This document shows positions 45,266 to 58,700 of a stretch of DNA of 64,000 nt, piece by piece. Source of the stretch: Diphasiastrum complanatum (lineage: Eukaryota; Streptophyta; Lycopodiopsida; Lycopodiales; Lycopodiaceae); contig CM055105.1 of the NCBI GenBank assembly GCA_029204225.1, positions 48,743,688 to 48,807,687 of the forward strand. Reading direction: 5' to 3'. The number at the start of each line of letters is the position of its first letter. The first letter of the stretch is position 1. The position numbers and the translations under genes are program-made. Below the pieces are notes generated by a model. It did no database searches, was not told where the DNA came from, and saw nothing but the letters and a program-made list of their open reading frames with translations.

Positions 45266-46640
45266 AAAATTACAACAAAAATAAGTTAATAAAATATAAA
45301 AAATGAAATTAAGGTTGGTTGATTTGTTGTTTTGAAAGAGGTATAGTGGTTGATACCCACAAAGTCCATGAATACTTTTATTAATAAAGTTATTCCTTCG
45401 ATAAAATAAGGAGAGCGATCGTGGCCCAAACCATGTTCTCATCATATTTGGACAATAATAAAATGAATGGGACAAATAAATTTGTGGCATTAATGCCTTT
45501 GTCGTCTACCACAATGTTCCTGTTTTATATAATTGCCAAACAATACAAGTATTGCATAGACTACAAAATACAACATAGACACATGAGCGATTCAGATGAG
45601 CCTTATATGGGCATGGACAATGCCAAATGTATAGCCGAAACACACGTAAGTCTCTTATACAAATATGTATAGTCAAATAAAATATGAGTCTCACAAAAGA
45701 ATGACTCTTGTGTAAGTCGTACAAATTGTACATCTCCTATCTATACACAATCGTTATATGTACTAAACTATGGCTTTTAATCTGAATTCTTTTTTCCCAA
45801 ATGCAACATTGAGCCCCTTCTAAAGCTACATGAAAATTTTGGGCATAGACTCGAACCCCCTTTACCCCTGCCACTACTCGGTCTGCTTTAGATTTTGTTG
45901 TGGCCTATCAAACCCTCTAGGCTTGCGCGCAAAAGTGGATGTCTAGGAGCCTACGATAGGCTTGTTCTTGCTACCTCCTCGCAGGCCTGAGTCATGATGT
46001 ACATTCACAACTCATCTTGGCTTTGGTCTCAAAAGGCATGCATCTGAACTAATGGCATCACATAAGAACAATGAACAATACCATGATGATCGAACGAAAT
46101 TCTCCTACAAAGAATTCCTTACAATTAGCATGATAGTGATGTGTAGGTGGTCCTATAAAGGAACCATTCTAATAATCTCCTACAAAGGCACTCATAGTCA
46201 TCAGAATTAAAGTCGTAAAACTACTTATACTAGTTTCGAGGCCCTTAGAGGAATCTTTCGATATGCCATAACAATCAATAAAGCACCAAATTAGGAATAA
46301 GTAGAGGCCTTCATAACGCACCATTAACACTTCCTGAATCACAAAATAGTTGCCCTTAATGTGGCAAAAAATGGAAATGTTGCATATAAGTATTGAAATG
46401 TAACTGATGTGAATGTCAAAATTATGAAACTTAAAAGGCTTATGTTGATGTAGAATGTAGGTGTTGTAGTGCTAACAAAATGGAATGCATATACCAAATG
46501 TGAACTTTTGCAAAAGTAAAGGTATTGAAGTAAAAGTTGCACCCTGAGAGGGTTAACATAGAGATATTGATGTTTTTGTGAAAAGATGTGTGTTTCCTTC
46601 ACAAACAATAATCAGAATCAATCAAAAACTTCACTAGACC
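45266..46640. other. Intergenic AT-rich DNA, no recognised gene
   Basis: Small open frames on both strands (for example 45179-45490 and 45421-45672) lack motifs and overlap each other. No RNA gene or repeat was recognised. Confidence 0.35.
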
Positions 46641-46649
46641 TAGATTTTA

Positions 46650-46860
46650 AAAACTAGCCTTCGCAGACATTTCTGAGAGCTTATTTGAATCAGAAAAAAC
46701 TTTAGTAGGTTTGGCGAAGGCCACTTTCAAAATTTTACGAAAAAATTGGAGATTTTTTATGGATTTGGCACTTTTATGATTTTAACCTTCGCATGGCTTC
46801 CAAAAGGAACCTACTCCGAGAATATCAATTTTGGCATATCAGAGGTGGTGAAGGTTGATT
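46650..46860. repeat. Second cluster of GCGAAGG / CCTTCGC words
   Basis: AGCCTTCGCAGAC, TTGGCGAAGGCCAC, AACCTTCGCATGG and GGTGAAGGTTGATT occur in 200 bp. Same word as at 20020-20390, and likewise close to a copy of the 17.4-kb dispersed repeat. Likely the LTR region of a further, otherwise lost member of that family. Confidence 0.5.
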
Positions 46861-47689
46861 GACCAATTAAGAATTCTTTGCTTTTTTTTAAGAATTGTTT
46901 ACAAGGGTTTTTTTTATCTATTTTTTTGGTTGTTTTTGTTAAGTTTTCGAAAATGACTGAGAAGTCATCTTTGCCCTTCAAACCCTTATCACTCCAAGGC
47001 AGTCTTGCTTGCAAGTTGACAAGGGTTAGTTCCAAATGAACAAAAATTTATCATCTCTTGCAATTCGATCTACCTCAGTACTATCAAGTTCGATTGAATG
47101 GTGTAACACCTTATAAAAATATTCTTTTTTTTCTATTTCTAAGTGAATCAATTTCATAAAATATAGCAACTAAAACAATTTATCTTGTGCAGGCAAGAGT
47201 AAGACAGGAAGAGCGCATATTTGCCCTTCTTTTCTTCCAAATTGAAAAAAAAAAAAAAAAACGAGTGTTTTTTGGTAGCTTTTTTGATTTTTTGGTTAAT
47301 AAGTGGATTTTAGCACTGATGTACTGTATCCCCTTTCCTACTCATCACTCACAAGTGAATATAGGAAAACAATTCCAATCAAGATCACCCAAATCATCAA
47401 AATCTAATCCTAAACCACCAAAAAAATGCAATTCTAACCCTGGTTTGCCAAAACCAAGATGCCTAAATGTAAGCAAGCACCATCCAAACATCACAATCAT
47501 GCTAACAAACTAAAAATAATGGTGATTGCTCCCCGACGACTCCGAAATTGTAGGGACTTTTCCTCACCCACTGTCAAACCCTATTCCCAAGCAAATGCAA
47601 AGCAAATAAGATGTGAAGAGGAATCTTCTTTCATGTCACACGGTAAATCGATCCCATGAAAACAAAGCTTAAGTTCAAATTATTATGCA

Positions 47690-48185
47690 TGCTATGATGA
47701 CAATCTAACTCTGACATCTATTAACCCTATCTCCATGATCAAGCTTACTTTTCTCTCTCTTCACTCACAAAGATAGCAACAACATTCGAATCCAACAATA
47801 AGCAAATTCAGCAAATTTGAAGACAATAAGAAAAAAAAACCAGATATGGATGAGAAGGAGAAGCAATTACATTCAATTGCCAAATTGGTACAGGTTCCAC
47901 CTCCTTTGATTGAACATGAAAAACAAAGTACATGGCACCATTATTTATAGTGGAGAGTGGGCACTTGGCCTCAATGGCTATTGGCCAATTTCTACCTCCC
48001 TTATTATTTGAATTTGAAAAATGGTGGAGAATACCTCCTTTATTCACTAACTTGAGTTTTAGGCCTCCAAACCATTTAATTCTCGCAAATGGCCTGAATG
48101 TCACATTCATTGATATCTACAAAATAGCAATGTGATCACTGGGTTGGACTTACACACGTAGGGTGCCAAATCCCTCGCACATATT
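47690..48185. repeat. Dispersed repeat, copy B
   Basis: Diverged copy of 17430-18050 in the same orientation: ATCTAACTCTGACATC, CACAAAGATAGC, AATCCAACAATAAGCAAA, TTTATTCACTAACTTGA, GGGTTGGACTTACACACG and AGGGTGCCAAATCCCTC. It lacks the long CT tract of copy A. A 14-bp TG run follows further right at about 48772-48786. Confidence 0.65.
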
Positions 48186-50570
48186 CTACTTGATCTAGAT
48201 CTATCAGATCTATAGACATGATATGATGTACCACCAAGCCTCAACAAGCTAAGAGAAAATAAAATATAGGGAGCAAACATTCATTGGATCAAGACTTCAT
48301 GATAATCCCGACATGATGGTATAATTGAACAAGGACATGCTAAAAAGCTCCTGAATGCTTTTGCAAAAATGCTTCTTGGTTTCCAATGGAAGGCTCGAAC
48401 TTGAGACCAAAGAAACTTTGGATGTCAAGCGTTAACCAATTGAGCCAACTCCCTTGGGTCTAATGACACTACATGTGCATCAAAAATGACACTACATGTG
48501 CATCAAAGATGTGCCTTCTAGCCTCAAATGTTATGAACAATAGCAAGGAGATGTCACTTAGCCCTTCTAAATTGGAAGCATGTAGTTAAAGGTTTCATTG
48601 GAGTGCACCTCATAATTTGAGCAAATGTATTCTAGGAGACTTCCAATGCTTCACGAGGTAGCCATGTGGCTCATCTTCACCTATCTCTCATTACAATTGA
48701 GCAAAGACAATCCAAAGAGCTCCCAAATGTTTTGGTAGAAGTGACACTACATCATGTGCAGCACAAATTGTGTGTGTGTGTGTGTGAAAAACTTAAAAAG
48801 ACTTTGAGTTGAATTGAGATGAAGCTCATAGTCATCTACCATCACTCACTATAAAGCAAAAAGTTGATTCCACATTACAACACCATCAAAATCTGATATT
48901 CACAATGATGATTGTTTCATTTTGAGGTATTAGCACCGCTAATCCATGTGATCTCCACGAAAGCCATGTGACACCAATTGTAGGTTCTGTTCATTAGTTT
49001 TGACGATGTATAATGGAACGAACGATGTTAAAGTTCCATTTCTTTTTATTATTGGATGTTCTCAATGTTTCACTACTTAGGTCCTTAATATTATGTCTTG
49101 ACTACAAAAGGGTCCGCATTTTTCAGCAATTTCCAAAGCAAAAACAATGATTGTAGTTCAATTACTAATTTTAAGTTGCTCTTCAAACACCTTTCACGCT
49201 AGCTCAAATAGAATAGACCACCAGCTTTAGTTGTACATTGTTTTTGAAACATCAAAAGGTTCTCTGTGTTGTCCCTTCTGCAAAACACATGCTTTGCAAA
49301 ACTCTTGTCAACATCTTGACAGAGATGATTTAAAAGAAAATGCTAACTTGTGTTGGTTTTAAAAGATACATCTGATTTGGAATAAGTCACACATAATGAT
49401 TGACTACCATTTTGACAGTCAACGCTTGACTCCATGACTTCTTGAGGTTCCTTGAGATACAGGTAAGGACCTGATATCCACTTCAATTGATTTGTAGTTG
49501 TGCCCACATTCAAAGGTCAATGTCCCGGTCACAACATATTTGAAAAGATCCTCAAACTATCGTAGGCTTCACAAATTTTCCAGAAACACTTCTTTGTGCA
49601 GATTGCATAGATTACAAATCACTATTTTCTCTAGTACTTTAATGCCAGTTTTACGTCAGCCAGGGCAAATTTTAAATTGTTGCATTACAGTCTACAGGAT
49701 AATAAAATTTATATATACTTGATAACCAGATGTTCACAGGTAGGATGCTAGATGTTATGAAATATAGATAAGCGATGACATCATCATGCGTAACTGCATG
49801 AACAAAAATCACAGACAGTCTTTGTATAACAGCATAGCTATATGTTTTGTATGCATTGAGGAAGTTGTTGGTCAAATATCAAGATTGTTTTGCTTGGTCC
49901 TACAGAAAACTGAAGGCAAATGTAAATGTGGCTCTAAATGAATAATCTAGAGAATCAATATATATTATTACATCTTATCGTACTTTTTCTATTAAGAATA
50001 GACAATTCCCACTCAAGATTATGTCATCAACATAAATAAGTAAAAGCACATTATTCCATAGTCATCTAGAACACTCCATACGTTTCAGAGTCAATTATAC
50101 GAATTCAAAGGTGGCCAATATATGCAGATAATCTAATCAACTCAAACATTTACTTGTATTTATAGGTTCCAATGAATCACATTGCAAACAAGCAGTTTTG
50201 AAATCTCTACCACGAAACATTCGACTGTGTTCTCGCAACGGTAGAGAAAAGAAAACATTTTCAGCATGGCACAGGAAAATAATTAGGCAAATATTTCTAA
50301 ACATATCTTGTATATTTTATTCATTTCAACCAACAAACCTAGATGTACGTAATGCAAAAAGCATCAGGGTTAAATTTCTCCTCTGTTATACTTCATACAA
50401 TGAATGATCAACGCCCTATTTGGGGGAGAGCATCAAAGTGCTCCAAAGGCTACAAACACACTAAATTACATCTCTACAACACAAACTGACACATATATCT
50501 TTGGCCATTCTACCAGTCTCCACTCCATATCTGGCCTTGAGAAAATAGAAATCATACATGTATGGAACCA
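48186..50570. other. Downstream flank of NUP96, no recognised gene
   Basis: AT-rich DNA with a 22-bp tandem duplication (ATGACACTACATGTGCATCA twice, about 48463-48506). The last few hundred bases before 50573 should include the NUP96 3' UTR. No protein or RNA motif seen. Confidence 0.4.
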
Positions 50571-50572
50571 CA

Positions 50573-52664
50573 TCACACAGGTACCATCTCAGTCAGCCAG
50601 GATGTGAAAGTTGAAATAGCTCCATGCAAACGGCAAAATTGAATATCTGCTGGAACTGGTGCATCCATCACAGCATCATACAACCTCATTTCACTGGAAA
50701 GTGATAAAAACTTCGATTTGCTGAGAGTCAATAGCTGTTTTGAAATCTCATCGGCCATTTTTGCAAAACTTACTCTGCACAGAGTCCACAGTGCTACATA
50801 AATTCCCAAGCAAGTTAATTTGCAAACTTAAACATCAGAAATGAGTGCTAAGTTCCAGTTTTATCATCAAAGAGCTAAAAATATACTAGCAAAATGGCTT
50901 TGGGGTGGCTGAACAAAATAAATCTTAGGACACCGACTATGATGCTCTTCAGTTAGAAACCAAACTCATTGAAATTTCTCTCAAAACATAACCAATTTAA
51001 CAAATTAGACCTGTGGCATTTACAAGACTTGCATCAGTAGCTACAATTGGGCCATATAAAATGGACTCATAACCGAAGTGGCTCAACAAATAAAACAAAG
51101 AAATGGTATCAATCATCTGAAACAAATTGCTTTCCCAATTTATCAGCATTCTTCTACCTCAGCAGCGTTGTGCATTTTGGTTCCCAAAAACTTTGTGACT
51201 CCTTGATCTTTCCAAAGAAACTTCTGCACGCACCTATCTCCTTTTCCAGTAAATTCTGATGTAACAGTGTGCAATGTGAACAAGCACTCAGTATCATGAA
51301 TAATCAGATGATATGCAATTAGCAAAAACAGCTGAGCTTTATGAATAATCTTTCTCCAACGAATACAGTTTCTTCAATAAACTTAGCAGCCAAGGACACA
51401 TCAAATTATTTATGGCCTCATATAACCTCCCAAAGAGCTGCATTAAGCTAGTGAGTTGAAAAACTGATATTTTCCAGCTTTGCATGGAAAAATAGTCAGG
51501 CTCTTTACTTCAAAAGCTCAAACCAAGGTTATATTGGCACTTTGTAAACCTTAGAATCATGACTTTTCACGTCAAAAAGCCGATTCTCGGATCATACAAA
51601 ATTATCTAGCACTTCACAATCCTTGCAAATTAGACTCATATGATGTTATCATAAAGCCACAGTCACAAGTAATGACTCTCTACAAAACTTATTAGGAACA
51701 AACCAAATGAAAGAAACAATAATCATCTCTGCAGCTGAGAGGATGTCTAAACACGGAGAGAGAATTGAGTGTTAAAGTGCCGAGTACAATGTTACAGAAT
51801 CTTATTTGATACTCCAATCAGTGCTCTTAGCTATTGGTGTTTCGAAAGTGCTCTGTTTCAAAACACAGGTTCATAACGCCTTCAATTTAATTTTGTGAAA
51901 GATTTAAAACCGGTTAAACACAGGTGTTAAACTAGTAAAATTTAAATCTCAAGAATTAAGTTTGGACTACATAAAATAAATACTGTATACTAAGTTCCAT
52001 AGGGTATGATATGGGCACTTTCAGTATTTTTGTTTTATTGTAGTGTTGGAAATATTTTCTTTTCATTCCTTTTTTCTATTTTGTTTAAGATAACCTTAAA
52101 ACTTGAATCAATCCTCAAAACCTAATACATCCTCGGTACTCTTAAATTATCCTCAGATCTTGAAAAGCAGTTATCAAATCCTGAATCGATCCCTGAACCA
52201 CACTGCCACAACAGGTGCCCTCAACCGCGTTGCTTCACAAATCAGAACAGGTGCCTTGATCTGCCAGAGCTAAAAGGTCCCTCAATCTGCCAGAGCTGCA
52301 GGTGCCAGAAACTGGCAGAATCCTAAACTATGCTGCTCAGAAACTAGTAGAAACCTAACTAGAAAGGTTTATAGATCCATCAGCAGGAATCCTAGGCAAG
52401 AAAGCAGTTCCTTAGTTTCTTAGTATATGAGGTTCAGCAATCCACAGTGCCAGACTGCAGGTGCCTTAGAAACAAAGGAGATTTTTCATTATGAGAAGTT
52501 CTTTTTTGTATTACGTTCTGCACATATAGAACAAAGTACAAAAAGATTAGGAACGGAATCTGGAAAAATCATGCACAAGTATCAATGATGCAGTGGATTG
52601 TGCACTGTAAACAGAATCAGAAAATGAGAAAAGGACATAAGGGCTTGAATGGCCCGCAGATCCG

Positions 52665-52733
<69 letters not shown>

Positions 52734-55700
52734 GGGCCGTTTTTGCCAATTGGTGATGAATTTTCACACATGAGCATTCGGTGTCCATCTACTCATCATT
52801 CTGGAGCTGGTGCACATAGTGGGTAAAGCATTCGAGTTGCATGGCGAGAGAAATCAACAAACAAAATGTTTTTGTAAGTGTGGGCTTCATTCTTTGAAAG
52901 TGATTACATTGAGCTATTGGCAACAAAATCAAGCGGTTTAGGGTTCTTTACCACCTTTCTCCATGCCCACGGTGATTCCTATGGTGCAGTTTCCTAGTAA
53001 CTGAAATGCCCACGGTCCTACAATTATGTCTGCACTGGAACAGATAGGCAATCAGAAAGGCATATTGGCACAGATAGAGAGCTAGATAGGGAGCCAAAAT
53101 AAAGGAGGAAGATTCATAAACAGACAGGCAAATAGGGAGATAGGGTGATAGTGAGGTAGATAGGCAGTGATGGGGAGGCAGATTTTTTTCATTTCATTCT
53201 TAATCCCTTTTGGATTGCTTCTATCAGAAACAAGTCAGGCAAATTGACAGTAACCCAGTAAGAGAATGGTTGATTTTCTTACCCACTCCAACATCTGAAA
53301 TTCTCTCCACCGAGATACATCTTTAATATCAGTTGGCAAGTCAAATGCTCAGTTATTTTTAGCTACCACATCTTGCTCTCCAGCTTTATTGGCTTCAAGT
53401 AGGTTGTATCAAGGGATTTGCTCTACTTCCCATTCCTCGTATACCCAAGGAAGAAAACATAGCTCTACAACTGGTTTCTGTGGTAGCAAACCGTACCTTC
53501 TTGTGGTGCCGGTTCATAGCGAGGCAGACGGGCAGATCTAACTTCCCTGGCAGCCTCTCAATAACAGGGCATCGATTTGGATATACAGGCAGTTTTAGGT
53601 TCTGTTTAATTAAAAATGAAAAAAAAAAAAAAAAACGTGTGTACTCACGTGACGTGTGTTATAACATATACATATATGAGTTGTTTTTTATTTAAAACAC
53701 CAGAAATACATTCCATACATATGATCATCCTTGGCTGCTCTGACTTTGCCTGCCATTTATGCATAAACATTTAGCATCCCCTGCTTTGCTCATATTTCTC
53801 GGCCTTCAAGAGCCATGTGTACCAATGCCAATCAAATAGAAACTTACTCACAAACGGAGATCATAAAACTACGAAAAGGACGTCCTTAAAAAGAATCTCA
53901 CCGGACACGCATACAAAAAGAAGGCACAAGGAGTCCAATAGCTAGCCCGTAAACAATGGAAAGCCTATAGTTCCTCCTTATTACTTAAGAAGAATCTCAC
54001 ATATGCATGCGATAAGAAGGCACAAGCAGTCAAATAGCTAGCCTGTATGCAACGTGTGAAATGCATAGAACTATTGCATGAGAAGATGGAATAAAGAAAA
54101 TAAACAAGCAATACATCATCATAAAATTAAACCAAAAAACTTGTCTAAATTTGCCCAGAAACTGGTATTGCTCATACGTTATCCCTCTGTCTCTAGAAAA
54201 CACAAAGTCATAATAGGGTTGACTCCCACTCTTTGGAATTCTCTTGTCCTTCATCTGGCTCTTGCTCTCCCTCCTGATGTGACCGAATTCAAACTCACAG
54301 GACTTGATTTTGGCTTTTGTTGAAGCAATTCGGAATGTTCCAGATTGCAGATCATTCTGGTTTGGGAACAGAACTTTAAACCAGCAATGATTTAAGATCA
54401 TAAAAAAGATTTAGATTTGCACTTGAACTTTGAAACTGCACCCATATGTAAAATGGCCCTAACGCAGCTCAAACGTAGACTTTGAATCTCAGCTGCACAG
54501 GTCCCATCTCAAGTGTTGCAAGTTGAAACCCGGCAATATCGTGAAAGATTCGTTTGGGCACCATCTACGAAATTGATCGTTGGACTCATCGATGAAAGAA
54601 CGACCTGCGTAAAACAAAAGGTGTAGAATACATTTTTTGCTCCATTTGTCCTATCTTGATTTTGTAGTCTTTGTTTCTGATTGTCCGATGTGCCCGTGCT
54701 CACATGTACATATCAATGCATGAAGACCACTAAGCATCTTAGGCCTTAATGGTCTATTGAAGAAGACAGAATATACCACAATTCACATCTCTTCTGGTAT
54801 CATTTCCATCATCCAGTAATTAAATGCCATTCTACATGATCCTGGAAAAAAGTATCAACGTAGAAACTAGATTTGCATACTATTTTCTAAACGAGATACA
54901 AATAGCTTCAAACCATAAACTACTTGGCCTATTAATCAAAAAATATAAGTATTCAAATAGCCACAGAGAAACAGACTGCAGTTCTATGTATTTTACAACT
55001 TGCTCTCTCCAAAATAGAAGCATGACCATATATATTCATCGTCTGGAATGCATACCAATTCCCCCGTACTCGAGTCTTCCTGGAAAGAGTTCTTCAAACT
55101 GTAGAATTCCATAAATAAACCAGCACCCAGCTCCCAGTTCTCAATTTCCAGCTTATTTTCTTCAAATTCATTGACAATCCTCCATATAGTTGCATGTTCA
55201 CCTGTATTTCCACGTAGAGGTAGCAAAATTCACCAAAAAAAAAAATTTAAATGCAAGGCACTCAAATAACGAGTTTCATATGACCATGAAAGTATCACAA
55301 GAAAGGGGAAGAGATGGTAACTTTAAAGATAAATGTGAACTCAAAAAGCATAATTTGAAAGCCAATATTAAAAACTCTAAAGAGGAATCTAATAGTGATG
55401 TTGCAGAGTAAGACAGCCAAAAGTTGAAAGTATCCATGTTCATCGTTGACCGTTTTACACAGGACAGGGAACATCACACCGTATATTTATTCAATTGCTG
55501 CTCAAATATGTACAAGGCTCACAATTGAGTACTTTTTTATGTCATCATACAGTGTAGAACAGGCTACAACCACAAACAGGAATTCCACATCATTATTAAT
55601 ACTAAACTTCACAACCAAATGCAACTTTTGTAATGACAATCCACATCACCACCTCAGCTATACACCAAAATACAAGGTCAAAAGAACAACTGCCTAACAG

Positions 55701-58700
55701 TAGTCACATTTTCTATCAAGTGAAAAGTTAGAGAGCTGAACAACCCTGAAAGTATACATGCACAACTCCTTGAAGCAGCAATGCAAGTCATCATGAATGA
55801 CTATATGTCCCTTTACCTGTATGATGAAATGAATGTCCACATGTTCTTTACATCAAGTAACAAATACTACACTGTCTACATCACCACAACCGCATAGCCA
55901 TAAGTTTTAGTATTTCTGCCAGATATGAGAAAGAATGCATCTGCCAGATCCTCTTTTACACTCCCAAACTTAACTAGAATCTTTCAGAATACAAAGAATA
56001 AGGCTTTAAGTTTCATGTCTTGAATCTCCAAATATAACATTATCACACACAACCTTTGATATGAAGACGGAACTTACCTTTCATAAAGAGTAATGCTGCT
56101 ACAGAGGTCATGAACAAGACATGAGCACTCTGCCACTGTGAACTTCTCAGAAGATGCTGTAACGAATTGACTGGCTCTCTAGCATATTTCCAATATACTG
56201 CCTGCAAGAGCACAATCAGTACTTGGGGTGGATTATAGCATCGATATAATGGATTTCCCTCAGTGAGTCACAAGAAGACATAGGCCATACTTTTGGTCAA
56301 AAAGTTAAAACAATAAATCTATCTATTTCTCTGAAAGGTACCAGGAAGAAACAAACAGAACAAGGCTATAAACGTAAACAGTTCTCACACCACAAAAGCT
56401 CCTATATCACTGAAAATGGCACGTGCTGTTCCTTAACAGAACCTATTCGACTTGTATGCTTTGTGCATTGATGTCACTTTTGTCAGCACTAACTTATGCA
56501 TGTCAGAACTTCAAAATGTTACTCTTTGAATCCTCTTGGTTTTCAATATTTCATCAACTTGTGGAAGATTGTAATTTATTTGGCATGATACACTGGACCT
56601 TTGAAGCATCAATACATGATACAAATTTACAATTTGCGAATTCTGATTGCATAACTCCTTGTAACTTATGAAAGCATAACTGAACATAAAGTTGCCATGC
56701 TCTTGGTTAGTCGTGAATTGGAAAGAAATGAACTTACTGAACCAACAGATGGTTATTTGGATGTTAACAATGAAATAGTTGTCACAAGTGAGACAAGAAT
56801 CTGGAAATTTCCCTCCAGTTCAGCTTGCTGACAAAAAGGAGCACTACGCACTTGTATGTTGATTACTGGGCTCTTAACAAACATCGCTATTCAGAACTCG
56901 GTATCCTACTCCTCACATGGATTATATCCTTGTCAGCTAAGAACCTATTTACCAGCTACAACAAGTCTGTATGTTCGCCCCTACTGTAGATTGCTGACAG
57001 AAAGAATGGAATAAGCACTTATATAATGATTACTCGGCTCTTAACAAACATCGTTGTTGAGACTCAATATCCTATTCCTCACATGAAAGATCTCTTTGTC
57101 AGCTAAGCAAGCATCTATTTCTTTAAATATCATCTCTGGTGATGATATTTCCAGATTCATATTTATCACGGAGATGAGTACAGAACTACACAAAAAGTCA
57201 CAGTTCTGCAGGTGCCCTTTGGAGTATTCAAAGATCCCCCAACATTCCAGAGTGTTATAAAAAATACATAGGCAACACAGTGGTAAGTCTGTTCTTATTT
57301 ACTTCATGAAGTCCTGATTTACTTGTTCATTAAGAGCTTGTTCATAGTGAATCTATGATGAAAATTTGTTGTGACAACAATTTATACAAAAAAATGGTCT
57401 AAGCTTATGCCTGAGGCTGGTTTCCTTGGTTCACTAGTTTCTAATGGTAGATAAGCCAATCCTTCAAACTCGTTCTTTCAGCATGATTTAAGATATTGGG
57501 TTCAGTTCCTGATTTTGCAATTCTGATTGCACTTACTGCTTTCTTCTGCAAAGGAATTACATTCACATTAAACCATGACACACATCAAGGGTTTGATAAC
57601 CTCAAAAGGCCATCTAGAGACTCTACATCAAGCAATCAATATCAGACAATTTATCTATTATTGTTTATCATTTGAATCAGGTTACTCATTCTTATCAAGT
57701 TACCTGTTGCTACTCACTGGACCCTCCAGTTAACTATAAAGAGGCATGATGCCTCCTCATTTGGGAGATGAAGCTCAGCATGTTATCAAATTAGCTCCTA
57801 TAGTATGTTTGTGGAGATTTCATTATGTCATCATCATTTGCAGTCTTATCCCTTGTCATCTATTTAGTAAGATTGATTTGCTCACAACTTGGTAGTAAAG
57901 TGTTGTCATAGTCTAATCAGATGTTCATCATCGCCTATATGTGATACTTTTGTGCTTGCTGCCCCTCCCACACGGATCCTGACTTAAGCACTTTGTCCGA
58001 TGGCTTGTAAGGCTCAGGAGACTGTGAACAAAAGGGCCTTTTTATTTTAGCAGCTCAACTTGCCTCATCAGGCCCTATGCTTGATAGGGTTGCAAAATGA
58101 TACTTTGCAAGACTTGGCTATGGAGTATCTTAACTGCAATAGTAAATCAACCATGAAAGCTTGAGAAACTTAGGAAACATCAAACACAAGGGAGACTGCT
58201 TAAGCACCTCACAACATGTATAGGTGGCAACCATATGGTTGAGTAACATGGGCCACTTGTACTAACTTAGTGAAGTTACAAATAGGGGGCCCCATGCATT
58301 TACAAATAACATGCCCCATGAGTAACATACAACTTATAATAACATTAGTGCTTAGCCAAAGGGCTAAAATAGGCATTACTCTTCCAAACCCCCCTTAATA
58401 AGCTAGCATTTAACAATGTTCTGAACTTCTCAAACTTATCTTTATTAAATGGTTTAGTAAAGATATCGGCAAACTAATTGTTGGTGTCACAATGTGTTAG
58501 CTCAATCTCACCACTATGCACTTTCTCTTGTATAAAGTGCTGGTCCACCTCTATATGTTTTGTCCGTGCATGGTAGACTGGATTTCTTGCAAGCTAAATG
58601 CAACTTTAATTATCACAATCTGATAATGTAGGTACTATTTCAGCAATCTGCATATCATCAAGTAGGCATCGTAACCAAATAGAATCACAAGCAGTCCTCA

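Noticed and set aside
49000-50570. Search for tRNA, snoRNA or other RNA genes in the NUP96 downstream flank
   Set aside because: No tRNA boxes or convincing snoRNA motifs could be recognised by eye.
52547-52788. Overlapping open frames on both strands across the GA tract
   Set aside because: They are the translation of a dinucleotide repeat (Leu-Ser or Arg-Glu runs) and carry no protein signal.
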